Below, one piece after another: positions 44,297 through 56,165 of a DNA stretch of 64,000 bases. Positions within the stretch are counted from its first letter, which is position 1. Each line of letters starts with the position of its first letter. A program made the position numbers and the translations under genes. The notes under the pieces are model-generated. The model ran no database searches and was not told the DNA's origin. It saw only the letters and a list, made by a program, of their open reading frames with translations. This stretch comes from Chromera velia. Its lineage: Eukaryota; Sar; Chromeraceae. The DNA is taken from positions 70,460 through 134,459 of the forward strand of contig JAHBMJ010000190.1 of NCBI GenBank assembly GCA_018398765.1, in the 5' to 3' direction.

Positions 44297-45034
44297 ATTA
44301 TATCATGGATCTGGTGATATAAATATATAATATAATAGCTAGATATAATATACGACTGTTCAAATTCTAGAGACTAGTGTGAGCTTAGATCTGATCTAAG
44401 TTATGATGCTAAATCCGATGCTAATTTGCTAAATCCAATGGAGACTCCCTCAGCCCTAGCCTCAGCCCTTTTTTTATCTGTTGCATCTCATGCATGCAGC
44501 TGCAGGCTTACGGCTACTGCAAAGTGTAATGAAGAGGAAGTTAGCTAAGAAATGAATTGTTTTATGGTATTCCAGATTGAACTTGATCTCGATTCTAGTA
44601 TTAGTTCTAGTGCTAGTTCTAGTGTTGGTATCATATTATATATTTATATTATATCTTTAGAGTTAAGAAAATATAAGATATATTGAAACCACGCCTAGGA
44701 AGTATTTGAAGTATCATATTAATCATAATACTATCATTATGCTTTCATCAAAACTTATACTTTTAAGAAAACTTAAAATGGTGACAGATAGACAATGCGG
44801 GAAGGCCCTAGGGCAGAACATATCAATCAATCAAATAAAGATTCTAATTTTAGTTTTAATTGTATAAATATTAATCAACCAATCAATCAATAAATTGTAG
44901 TAAAAGAGAAAAGACTCAGTCTTCTTTTCGATCTCTGCTAGCCTAGCTGCTAGCTCTGGCTGCCTGAAAATTTTGGAACAGTCTGAACAAATGATCATAG
45001 CAGGAAAGACTCCCCCTCGGAAAGTTTATTGCAA

Positions 45035-45071
<37 letters not shown>

Positions 45072-45633
45072 GTCAATCAAATCATAATAATGCACCTCAC
45101 ACTTTCCTAGGCAATTTTACATAACATGCTGGTAAATTTTGTATTCCAGAAAATTATTTGAATCATGTTTAGTGATTACACCTGAGAATTTACTTTGCAT
45201 CAAAGCTTGTACGTGCATGGCGCGAAGAGAAGATTAACGCATGCCTGCCAGGCAGGCATCTTCGATCTCCTTCCTAGTCCATCTCCTCCGTTTCCAAAGC
45301 GCGGCGAGATGTTCATGTCAGCTCCGGCCTGAGCGGTTACCCTGCAGGCACAGTCTTTTCACACCATAGGCCAGAGACTCGAAAAGGAAAGAGTCACATC
45401 CGGAATTAAGAAGTCCGATGGAAGCCTACCGCAAAGACATCAAGCAGAGCGCGAGGGCGGGTCGGAGAGCCAAGGGGGGAGGGAGGGAGGGCGGGGGAAC
45501 GTAGAGATGGTATGCTGCGAGAAGGAAAAAATCGGAGGAACGAAACAACACAATGGAAATTAAACAACAAACAAACCGATTGGCCGACCCACGTACCAAA
45601 AGAGAAGAAGCTAGAGGGAGAGCGTTCGAACAA
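44297..45633. other. AT-rich DNA right of the LTR element
   Basis: AT-rich unique sequence with short ATCA microsatellites (about 44822 and 45038-45080). A 21-bp inverted partner of 41154-41174 lies at 44678-44698. GC content rises again from about 45190. No gene is supported. Confidence 0.45.
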
Positions 45634-47795
45634 TCAAACCCCGAAGGGATCTGGTGGACGACTGTGCCAAACGGTTTGCAGTGCCAAACCTGCAGAAACA
45701 AAACGGCATACACAAGAGCAATTTAAGGAAAGGAAAGAGCCACTGCTTACAAGCCAAGCATTGCCGCATACGTACATTCCGTGTGTACGCATACATTCTT
45801 GAATTCTTTTTCTTTCATACAGAATTCTTTTTCTGTATGAAAGAAAATGCATGCATTGCCGCATACGTACATTCCGTGTGTACGCAAACATTCTTGAATT
45901 CTTTTTCTTTCATACAGAATTCTTTTTCATTCTGTATGAACGAAAATGCATGCATTGCCGCATACGTACATTCCGTGTGTAGGTATACATTCTTGAATTC
46001 TGTCTTTCCTGATATGCGCCAGCCGGGCAGACAGTGTAGGGGGGGACTTCATGCGAAATATTCAAAAGGGCACCGAGAAAGCGAAAGTGCATGCGGTGGG
46101 GTTTACCAACTATCGAAACACTGCAGTGAGAGAGAGAAAATTAAAGAATTATTTCTCTATCCTTCCAAACACGCGGATGGACTGACGGACTGACGGATCG
46201 ACCGTCCGACCGACCGACCTTCGAGGAATAGAGGTTGGGAGAGGACAGAGAGAACGAAATTCTTCTGAGAAATGAGGACGTGAGGAGGAGGGGGAGGCAC
46301 TTCGTTTATCCTGCCCCTCTCCGTAATCTCCCTCTCTCTCCTACTTCTTCTCCGTCCCCCCTTCTCCGTTCCTCCTTCCTGTCCACCCCCACCTTGTCCT
46401 TCTCTTGCTGCTCCTTCACACGGAGAGGATGGGTCGGGCTGCTGGCGAGGAGGATTGGATCCAGGGGAACGGAAAAATGGGTCCTCCGCAGCTGACTCTC
46501 TCCTTAATGTCATGGGGTCAAGTGGGGGGTGTCTACTCTCTTCGCTCCTTTCTCTCTCTCCTCTCAACTGGAGGTCCCACAGGCCCAGGTGCTGTGTTGC
46601 AGAGTGAAGAGAGAACACGAGAGGAGGCAACGGCAAGGGAGCGGGGGGCAAAGGGGAAAGGGGGGATCCGGGCTCAAAGAGGAAATGGGTGGGGGAGTCT
46701 GACAAGGCAGCCCCATGAGCTGTTGCCATGGAAGAAGAAGAAGGAGAAGAAGAAGAAGAAAGGGGAGGAGACTCGAAAAACGGTGGGGCAGAGGAAGAAG
46801 ATGGATCGGATGGGTCGCAGGAAGAGAATGTGACGTTTTCCTCTTCTTTGTTGCGTCCTTCTCTTTTGTCCTCTTCTTTGTTGCATCCTTCTCTTTTGTC
46901 TCTGCTGCTGCTTTTGTGTTTGCGGCCTTCTCTCCCTCTTGCTGCACCTTTTCTCTCTTCAGGTACCCATTCCCCTTCCCTCTCTGCCCGTTCCCCTGTG
47001 ACTGCAAGCTCAGATGCTTCTGTATTGCTCAAGAACTCTTTGATCTCTTCTGCTGTCACTTCTTCCCTGGGACTCCCCTTCTTGTTATGATCTGCTTCCT
47101 GAGAGGAGTCCTGTCGCTCCTTCAGGGAGAGGGAATGAGGAGGGGAAGTGGACGTGGCACAGCCGTCAGATGCGTGCGTGCGCGGTGAAGGAGACGGAAA
47201 CTTTCGGCTGTGACTGAACAGAGAGAGGAATCCGAATGGGCCTCTGCTGTTGTTGGGGTCTTCCTCCCCAGCTACTCTCTCTTTCTCTGAGAGACTCTCG
47301 CTCCTTCTTCCTACTTCGTCTGATGCCTCCTCTTTCTTTTCTGTTTCCCCGGAGGTGGATCGACTCTCTAATGAGGACTGCACTCCCTCGCCGGCTTCTC
47401 TCGTCCCTTCTGCGCATTCAGGGTGACGAGAGGTAAAGACAGAACGGCCCTCCTCTTCCACCTCCCCCTTCCTGCCCTCCCCCCTCTCCTGTTCATGTTC
47501 TGGGGAGGAATCGATGAGCCACTGGCGGTGGTAGGAAGCCGTTGCGGCCACAAGTCCGAGTGCGTCCTGCGCACTCTCCAGGTTCCTACTCAGGGCCTGC
47601 AAACAAAAGAAGAGAAGAACCTCTAGAGAAAAAGAGAAGAACCAACGACCAAAAAAAAGACCCGATTCAAGACACGAGACCCGCGTTGAAGTATGATTAT
47701 ATAAGTGCAAACGAATGGAGGAAAGCTCAAAAGACAACTCTCATCACAGAAAGTCCATATTCATTCCTACATTGTATGTCAAATCACACAGCAAC

Positions 47796-47835
<40 letters not shown>

Positions 47836-49002
47836 AAGAACATCGAACTTCTCTGGCATTTTGAAAGAAAAATGACATCATTCCGAGTTCCTCGCTTAAC
47901 TCCTTCCTGTGCTCCCTCCATCCACTGTTTGAGAAAAGAAAGATCGACTGGCTGTCTGTGGTCAGAATCGACTCCCTCACTTAAAAGAAAAACGAAGAGC
48001 AGAAATTATACTACCGAACAGAGAGAAACCGACAGAAAAGGCGTTGCAGGCTTTCGCAGAAAGAAAAGAGAGACAGCTGCCTGCCTGCCTGCCTGGCTGA
48101 CCCCCTCCCAGTATTTGAGGACTGTAGACGACATTGCGCTTCCCGACTCTGCCCCCACCGCCCAGTGATTCTGCCCCCCCGCGTCTGCACCCTTCTGGAG
48201 TCCTCGCATCATCTCCCCTGCCGCCTCCACTGCCTGTACCGCATCGACGCACGCACTCTCCCAACGGTCCCAGTCAGACGAAGCCGCCGGAGGCATTTGT
48301 GCAGACGGAGACGGAGACGGCCCTCCGAGTGCGTCTGCGGAGCTGCCGTTCTGAACCTCCCCGCCCCCTTCCCCCTGCTGAACGGTGACCCCTGATACTC
48401 CTGGGGGGTGCCTCAGCAGGTTCATCAACAAGGTCACCCCCAGGTTGTTCAGACCTGCCACTGCATTGGGCGTGGGTGCATATGCCGACTGCCCAAACAA
48501 CTTGGGCAAGGAAGGGCTCTGCTGAAGGACCCCAATGCTGAAAGGAGAGGAGGGCAGTACCTGAGGGGGACGAGGCGGCGGCACCAAGAGATGCGGGGGC
48601 ACTTCTACCCCTCCACGTTGGAATGGCCCTGCGTTGGTTTTTGCTTCCTCTGCATATGGCCTGGCTGGGCCTGGGTGACCCCCCTCAACATCCGACGAAG
48701 TCTGCGCGCTTTCTCTTGCACTCAAGCTGCCCCCCTTCCCTTCCCCTTTTGCTCTCGACATGATTTCCGTTCTGTGTTCCCTCACTTTCAGAAGAAGTCC
48801 CCACAAGGGAGAGAGTAGCTCTGCGGCAGCCCCAGGCCTGCACTCACTCACTCACTCACTCACTCATTCATTCCACTAGTTTTGTTCACCAACACACTGA
48901 CATACAGAGAGGGAGGGAGGGAGACGGCATGCAGGATAGATTGCGCAAAGAGGAAAGAAGCCATCTGATGTACGTTTGAAAAGAAACAAATGCTTACGCG
49001 CG

Positions 49003-49033
<31 letters not shown>

Positions 49034-52000
49034 AGAGTTAGGCGGACACATACACACAGAGAGAGTGAGGCGGAGTGAAAAAAAAAAGCACCGACAAGTG
49101 CCGCTCAAGCCTAGGCTCAAGCATTCCCCCCCCATGACCTCCCTAACGTTAAACAAACGTGCCTGTCACACAGGGCGAGAGTATTTGCGGCCTCAATGAC
49201 CGCCCTGGTCGACCCTGCGGATCTCAGCAGATCCCGGGCCGCCGCCTCTTTCTCCTTTCCCCTGAGTCCATCCCAGTAAAATCTCTCCGTCGTCTCCACA
49301 ACTCTTTCTTCCTTGCCTCCTCCCGCCTTCCAGTCCTCAGGGGAAGAAGAAGAAGATAAAAGAGAGGGAGAGAGACTTGAGGGGGGGCAGATCGGAGACG
49401 AGAGAGGAGAGGCGAAGTCTTCCTGTCCCTCTTCCTTTCCCTTTCCCATCTGCCTGTTTTTTTCCTTCCGCGCTTCGCTATCCTCACTGGTGGAAGACGC
49501 TTTGAAGGAGGGGGAGGAGGGAGACGGTGCGACGGTCATTCGAGACCTGAGGTGCTTGATTCCTTGCTCTACTAGTTGGCAGCTGAAGAAAGGAGACAGG
49601 AAAAAGAGTGGAGACGGACTCAACCACTTGGTATTTTTTTGCGTGAAGGACAAAAGGAAGCGCAACAAGTTGAAGGAGAGAATAAGGTTGCAGGGTCAAG
49701 CGAAAAAAAAAAGACGAAAAGAGGCGAGGAGACGCCGACTAAAATTTACCTACACTGACCGACTTTGCCGGAGAGTCTCGATTAATCTTTCAATGTTCTG
49801 TTTCACCGCCTGCCTGCCTTCTTGTCGTCTTTCCTCCATTCTCTTGGAGTGTCACTTTTCGCCTTCTCACACTCCCCTTTCTTTGTCTTTTTTTTGGCAC
49901 AGAAGACGGTTAGAAATGAGAAATTCAACAGTTCAGGGATACGCAACGAACGAGAAAGAAGCGGGAAAGTTCCCCACCCTTTTCCTCTTATCACTTTAAT
50001 TAAGTTCTTGAAGCCTTTTCTTCCATTCGCATCGGGGGAAAAGAAAAGAAAAACACTGACCTACCTGTCTTCTCGAAGAAAAGTTGCCGAGGCAGGGCGC
50101 ACCCCAACTCTCTCCAAATTTTCCCACAGCAACGTCATCGGGTCAGCAACGTGAGTAGAAGAAGAAGACGCCTGAGAAGAGGAAGACTGGGGAGAATTGG
50201 AGGGGGGCGCTGAAGAATGTCCCTCTGTTGACGTTCTGCTCTCTCTCTGCCCTACCCCCCTTTTCTTACTTGACTTCAACCCGTATGACTGCCCTTCAAG
50301 GTGCTCCCCTCCCGAAACAGACGGGGATTTTTCTCTTCCCCCTCCGTTCTGAGGTGCTGCAGGGCTCTCAGAGACGCCCGCATGCGCCTGCACCGAGTCA
50401 TCTCTCTCTTTGCGGGAAGCGTATCGCTGCACAATGTGCTGGGGAGCAGGAGGAGACTCTTCCTCTGCGTTTCTTTCGGATGGGTTTACCTCTGAGCCAG
50501 CAGAGACTGAGTCCAACTTCAAGAGAGAGGAAGCAGGAAAAATTCTTGTCGACAGGGGGCGAGGAGAGGAGGAGGTTGTTTTCCCGTGGGGCTTGGGGAG
50601 GGAAACAGCAATGGGCAGAACGGAGCCTGTCTGCCAGGCCTTTCCTCTTCCCCCTCGACCCCTTTCCCCTCTGGAGGAAGGGAAGGAAGATGACGGGGGC
50701 ACAAAGAGAGAGGACAGAGAGACCGACGAAGAAGAGGAAGAAGAAGGAGATGGTCGCACGACTTCCACAACTTTCAAAACAAAACTTGACGACAAAGAAG
50801 AGTCTCCTCTGTCGAGTCCCGAGTCTGCTGAGGGAGCAGCAGCCTGCTGAGACAGAGACAGAGAAAAGGAGTCCCCACTGGAGGACTTCAGATGAGTGTC
50901 GCGATCTGCTGCCCCTGTCTCTTCGGCTTTGGAGTCGATGCTAGAGGGGGAGTCTACTCTTTCTATAACCAGAAACCGCAGGGCCCCATCCGACTGCACC
51001 CCGAGTCCTCCTTTTTTTTCTCCAATCACTCCCTCTGCCCTCTCTCCTTTCATTCCTGCAATAATCTTTCGAAGAAGGTTTTCATCTGACAGCTGACGAA
51101 AAAGAGACCTTTCCTTTGAGGAACGACGGCCCCTCATTGGCTGGTCAAGTCGATACTCAACTACCGTCTGGTAGCCTGTCGGAGAGTCAGAATGAGACTC
51201 AGATTCTAACTGCCCCAGTTCAGCAGGGCGACTGCGTTCTTCTTCAAGCAACTGCTGCTGCAAGAGGGCGGCAGGGGACGGGGGTGGCCCCCGCGTTCTT
51301 TCCTCCCTTCCCCTCTCCTGAATGAAATGAAGTGACTCTCGCTCCCTCTGCACAGACACAGACAGACTCTCCTTTTCTCTTTCTCTCTGCAAGTGATCTT
51401 TTTGCAACGCCTTCCGGAGCGTCCAGTAGAGCGCTGCCCCGCACCTCGCCTCGCAGATCATCGCGAGGGCAGAGGGGTCCAGGAAGGGAAGACCCGAGGG
51501 GGGCACAGACAATGGACGGAGGGACGCTGAGAGGGCCTCACCTGCTGCCTCTGTCTGTTTGTGTCCCTGCTGCCCCGGCTGTCTCTTTTCTTTCTCTGCA
51601 CTACTCTCTTTCAAATTCTTCTCTTCAGAGAGAGACGGTTGCTGATTTTGGGCCTCCGCCCGCGAAGTGGCAGTTCCCCTTTCTTTCTCTCCCCCTCCTT
51701 CACCTTCTGCATGGGGTGCGGCTCTGCCCCTTGCAGCCCCCTCGTCAGACGGCTGGTGGTGATTTGGGGGAAGTTTATTGCCCCCGTCGTCTGTTTGCTG
51801 AACAGGACCATCGTGTTTCGAGGAGGAGGCGGCGGAAGAAGACGAAGAAAAAGAAGAAGACGGTCTGTGAAGAGTCTTGCTGAGTATGTCAAATGGAGAA
51901 ATCGGGTAATCGGGGGGAAGCGCCAAGAGTTCGTCTGCAGGCCCGCCCTCCACAGCATTCCAAATACTCGGCCGCTGCCCCTGCCGTATTGCCCCTCCTG

Positions 52001-52763
52001 ACAAGTATCCGTGGAGACCACTTTCAAAACCTTCAGAAGAATAACGCCCAACCCCAAACACCCCTGACGGTCCCGACAAGCCGTTTTTTGCAGTGGCTAC
52101 TGAATCTCCTTCCCTAATGAACAAGTCGCTAAGATCGACCCGAAAGTTCCCTGCCCCCCCCCTTTGTCTTTCCATCTCTCTTCCGATTTCTCCCAGTCCC
52201 TCAGCCTGCCGTCTCTCTCCATCCTCCAAAGGGACTGAAGACAAAAGAGACGAAGTGACGCTTTCTGAATTCGTTACTCCTCCTTCTTCTGTGGATACAC
52301 TTTCTCTCCCTTCATTGATTGCTTCAAAAAATTCCGTTTCATGAACGAATTTAGTGTTCTTCAGACACATGCGAACCCTGGACAGAGCCTCGCGGGCATC
52401 CGTCGGTTGGCGGCGGAAGAAAAAGTAAAGCTCGGCAAAGTTGTGCCACAGCGCCGCCAGGGGTCTGCACGCACGCACAAATATGCGCATACATACATAC
52501 AAATGCATACATACACACATACATACATACAAGGCCAAATTTCTCTCTCAATATGCGACAGCGCCGCCAGGGGTCTGCACTCACGCGTGCGCGCACAAAT
52601 ATGCGCATACAGGCATGGATGTGCAAGACATGAAAATCGTCCCCATCATGCTTGTCGTGAAGATGATGTTGCATACGTCCGTCCCACAAAATGTCCGCAC
52701 GCTCCTTACAACCCAGCACTGCTAGCACAACTTGTCGACACCGCACGGCAACCAGACGATCGT

Positions 52764-52794
<31 letters not shown>

Positions 52795-53622
52795 CAGAGA
52801 CCCTCGAGGAGAGGGGAGGGGAGGAGAGGGGAGGGGAGGTGGCGTCCTTCCCTTCCGTTCCGTTCGTCTCCTGCTGGACGGACGGACGGACGGACGGACG
52901 GACGGACGGACAAACCGGACGTTCATCTCATCTCACTACCCCTCACTTCTTTCTTTGTCTCCTGCAAGTTCGTTCTCATTTCCTCATCAGTACTCCGTTT
53001 GCTCAAGTCTCACTCACTCACTCACAAGAGACGGCGTGCGTCCCTCTGTTGGTTGCATGGGCAATGGATCAGCTCGAAAGATCGGACGGGCGTCAGCACA
53101 CACACACCACGCACCCTCTCAGTGGCTCACCCAACGTGAGAGAGAAAAACAGCAAACAGACCGACCTGTCGTCCTGCCCCCTTGCAGCCTGCCGTACCCA
53201 GTGCAGACACTGCCTGAAGATAGAGTCCGCGTCTTTCAGCGTGTCCGTGTGCTCCGCCCTCGCGAGCAGCGCCGCGGTGGCACTGTCGCAATTGGCACCC
53301 GTCAGTTCCATCACCTGCATGAAGTCGGAAGGACGGAGGGAGGGAGGAATGTCGTCATTTGTCCATCGATCGATCGAGCAATCAAATATTTCAGTAGAAT
53401 GAATGAATGTGCACCCATCCATCCACAGGTGAAAAAGAAAAGAAAATGAACATGCGCCAGAAGAGGGTTTGCAGTCGAGATGCGCGTTCAGCCTGCCCGT
53501 GCTTATGCCGGCCTTTCTCGCTGACTGACTGGTTGAAAGAAAGAAAAGAACGAAAGAAAGAAAGAAAGAAAGACAGGCAGACAGACAGACAGAAAGAAAG
53601 AAAGACAGAAAGAAAGAAAGAC

Positions 53623-53653
<31 letters not shown>

Positions 53654-53752
53654 GTAGCAAGAAAGAAAGAAAGAAAGAAAAGGAAGGAAGGAAGGAAGGA
53701 AGAACGAAAGAAAGAAAGAAAGAAAGAAAGAAAGAAAAAAAGAAAAAAAGGA

Positions 53753-53792
<40 letters not shown>

Positions 53793-54015
53793 AAAAAAGA
53801 AAGAAAAAAAAAAAAAAGAGAAAGAATCAACGTTTCCTTGCCTGCGTGTCTACTTGCCTGCCTGCCTGACTGACTATTGTCGACTGCGTCCCATGCTGCC
53901 CAATTCTCCTCGAGCACGAAAGGAGCGCCTCCCGAAGTTCGTCGGCCGACTCGTTGTAGTTCCCCATCGCCCTCGATGCAAGACCTGCAGCGTTGCGGGC
54001 CTGTACACACGCACA

Positions 54016-54054
<39 letters not shown>

Positions 54055-54440
54055 GACTGTGTATGCAATACACATTCAGCAGAAGCAGAAAAGAGAAAGA
54101 TTTCCTCCCAGCGTTGCGGAAAGGAAGAGCGGACTCAAAGAAATGGTCTCTCTCGTCGCTGGAGGGGAGGAGAGGCCCTCCTCTATCCCGCCCACCCACA
54201 TGCAGCCTGTCCAGATATACATCTATTTGTGTACACAGAAAGAAAGAAACATGGATTCTCTTGAAAGGCACTGACTACACTAGTGCACCGACCGACCGAC
54301 GGACGGACGGACGGACGGACGGACCTGAAATGCCAAGAGGACCTGGTCATTCTCTGGGCCTAGCACGAGGCCTTGAGAGAGGAGACGGGCGGATTGGCGG
54401 TAGCACTCGAGAGCCGCCTGGAGGTCCTCAGATCTGCCCC
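45634..54440 (-). CDS. Large TPR and low-complexity protein (partial 5')
   Basis: Minus-strand exons join in phase: 54433-54325 (acceptor beside the N gap), 54000-53875, 53314-53166, 52464-50065 (800 codons), 49582-49139, 48837-48102, 47596-46219 and 45689-45634 (TGA). About 1,800 residues are covered. The first three exons look like tetratricopeptide helices: DLQAALECYRQSARLLSQG, ARNAAGLASRAMGNYNESAD then ELREALLSC, and DADSIFRQCLHWVRQAA, then LAALWHNFAELYFFFRRQ. They would form a protein-binding scaffold. The remainder is mostly disordered, rich in Ser, Glu, Pro and Arg, with short helical islands such as PMTLLWENLERVGVRP, LVEQGIKHLRSRM and ALSRNLESAQDALGLVAA. The islands resemble helical-repeat caps but I recognise no named family. 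The last small exon is phase-compatible but short. The true start lies upstream of the gap or is not visible. Confidence 0.65.
45758..46000. repeat. Foldback elements, copies H7a and H7b, between three direct repeats
   Basis: The ~48-bp sequence GCATTGCCGCATACGTACAT...CATTCTTGAATTCT occurs three times (45758, 45853, 45953). Between each pair sits a ~45-bp hairpin, CTTTCATACAGAATTCTTTT...CTGTATGAAAG, ending AAATGCAT. It lies in the last intron of the TPR gene. Confidence 0.88.
47800..47831. repeat. GA microsatellite
   Basis: (GA)n in an intron of the TPR gene. Confidence 0.85.
49004..49035. repeat. CG/CA alternating microsatellite
   Basis: (GC)n then (AC)n, an alternating purine-pyrimidine tract, in the intron between the exons at 49139 and 48837. 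Confidence 0.85.
52441..52612. repeat. Duplicated acceptor and exon start of the TPR gene
   Basis: CAGCGCCGCCAGGGGTCTGC followed by CACGC and CACAAATATGCGCATAC appears at 52449-52500 and again at 52558-52612. On the minus strand the first contains the 5' edge of the 2.4-kb exon (ACCCCTGGCGGCGCTG) and its TGCAG acceptor; the second preserves both. Confidence 0.85.
52761..52920. repeat. CAGA, GGGGA and CGGA microsatellites
   Basis: (CAGA)n at 52764-52796, GAGGG/GAGGA tract at 52803-52840 and (CGGA)n at 52876-52912, all intronic. Confidence 0.9.
53535..53820. repeat. GAAA purine microsatellite
   Basis: About 285 bp of (GAAA)n with ACAG and GGAA interruptions, a pure purine strand capable of forming triplex-type structures. 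It lies in an intron of the TPR gene. Long lysine/glutamate or phenylalanine/leucine frames here are artefacts. Confidence 0.9.
54020..54056. repeat. CA/GA microsatellite
   Basis: (CA)n then (GA)n, intronic, 10-20 bp upstream of the exon starting at 54000 on the minus strand. Confidence 0.85.
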
Positions 54441-54448
54441 CCCCCCCC

Positions 54449-54478
54449 NNNNNNNNNNNNNNNNNNNNNNNNNNNNNN
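54449..54478. other. Sequence gap (30 N) between poly-C and poly-G
   Basis: Poly-C runs into 30 Ns and poly-G follows. The gap falls just upstream of a TPR exon, so further coding sequence may be missing. Confidence 0.95.
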
Positions 54479-54489
54479 GGGGGGGGGGG

Positions 54490-56165
54490 GCACGCAGTGA
54501 CAAATGAAGAATGTGATGAAGACGCACGCACGCACGCACACGGGCACACTCGATCAGGAGAGAGATAGAGAACAGAGAGAGAGGACAAGAGATCTGATGA
54601 TTGATTGGAAGATTCAAGAAGAATGCAAGAGAGAAAGAAGGAAGGAGGGCAGACGGGTGGACAGAGAGAAGATAAGGAGGGCATGCAGAGGAGAGGAAAG
54701 GACCTGCGGGAGGGAACTTGAATACACTCGGAGGGAGGGAGGGAGGGGGGGAGGGAGGCTGATGAATGAATGAAGAGGGAAGGACATTAGGGCCTAGGGC
54801 CAGGGGTAAGGGGATGCATCGGGAGAAGTGTTTGATTGAGCACGTAGGACTCACGAGGACTTTTTTGTTGCGGGTGCAGAACGATGAAGTCACTCAATTT
54901 GACACAGTGAGCGAAAGGGATAAAGACGTGACTGATTGGCCTGTGCGGTTACAGAAAGAGAAGCAAGGACAGACGAGCAGATCGAGCTCAACGGAGGATT
55001 TGAAGTTCTGTCCACCTCTATGAAGGCATAACTGGCAGTGGGAAACAGAAGAGAAGACAGGGGTGCATGGGAAGGGATCATTGCAGTACTGATCAAGCAA
55101 ACAGAGGATGTCGGAAGAAGGGAAAGGAGGAAGTCAGCTTAACTGTTGACACACAGACCGACGGACCGACCTTGCGGCCTCGATGCTGGGTGACTGGAAA
55201 TGGTCCCCGAACGACGAGGAGGAGGAGATGGATCGTGAGTGGAAGTGGACAGGGCGCCGAGAGCGAGGGACAGAGGCAGAGAGTCCTCCCCTCAGCACCC
55301 CCACCCTCACAGGACGCATAGGTATTGCCGTACGATGACAGGCCCCCCTCCACGAGTCCCGTCTGAGTCCCTGCCTGTCAACCCAGAGGAGGGCGTAGCG
55401 AAGGGCAGAAGAGGAAGACGAAGAAGAAGGAGGAAGTTCACGGAGTAGGCGGGAGGACTGGGCTAGCCGCCTCAGGGGGGCACTACTGTTGCCACCACGC
55501 CCCCACACACATGACCCCGAAACACACTGTGGACCCAACATACCCCTCACTGCCTGTTGTCCTTTGTTCTTCTTTCCTCAGGTCAGAGAGCGTCCATGGA
55601 GAAACCTTCGTGATCAGACTGGACAGGGGCTCGTCGCTCCCTGATAGACCATCCTTCCTCGAGGCAGACAAACTTCAAGTGAATTGAAGAATACAACCAG
55701 CTTACAGTCTCCTTCTGCTCGCTTTCCGTATGTGAGATTGTGTCACGGATACCACTGGGAGGACTGTCTGAGGACGTGTGCCAGTCTGTGAACCGTCAGC
55801 CGGGTGCAGGTTCAACCAATGCCTGGCATCTGCACCTGAGAAGACAGTGGGAAAGACCTGCGGACCGAGGCTGCGAGCTCAGTGTAAGCCTCAGTCTGCC
55901 ATAGTCTGCCTGCCATGCAGCTCATGCTTGGCATGCAAGTGCCCCACGCGCGCTTCGCTTTCCGGGGCCATGCATGCACCGCAGTGGCAAACCAACTTCG
56001 TACATTGGTGCCCACTCAATGCAGTGCTGAACTGCCGTAGAATTTGGTGAGCTGAGATGCATGAGCAGAATATGAGCAGATGAACCTGAATGCTTTCCAG
56101 CTTCTGAGACGCCTCTGCGAGCGGGAGAGAAAAGGGAACTTGATTTTGTGTCGGGGGGGTGGAAG
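54490..56165. other. No confirmed gene
   Basis: Should contain the 5' part of the minus-strand TPR gene and the promoter of the plus-strand decarboxylase. Open minus-strand stretches exist at 55134-55550 (arginine/serine rich) and 55570-55671 (SGSDEPLSSLITKVSPWTLS), but I could not join them in phase to the downstream exons. They stay unassigned. Confidence 0.4.

Noticed and set aside
53093-54271. 392-residue minus-strand frame dominated by FLSFFLSFFLS
   Set aside because: Produced by the (GAAA)n tract. Two true exons overlap it in part, but the frame as a whole is not coding.
55134-55550. 138-residue minus-strand frame as first exon of the TPR gene
   Set aside because: Arginine/serine-rich with no joinable splice sites to the downstream TPR exons; could equally be antisense to a promoter.
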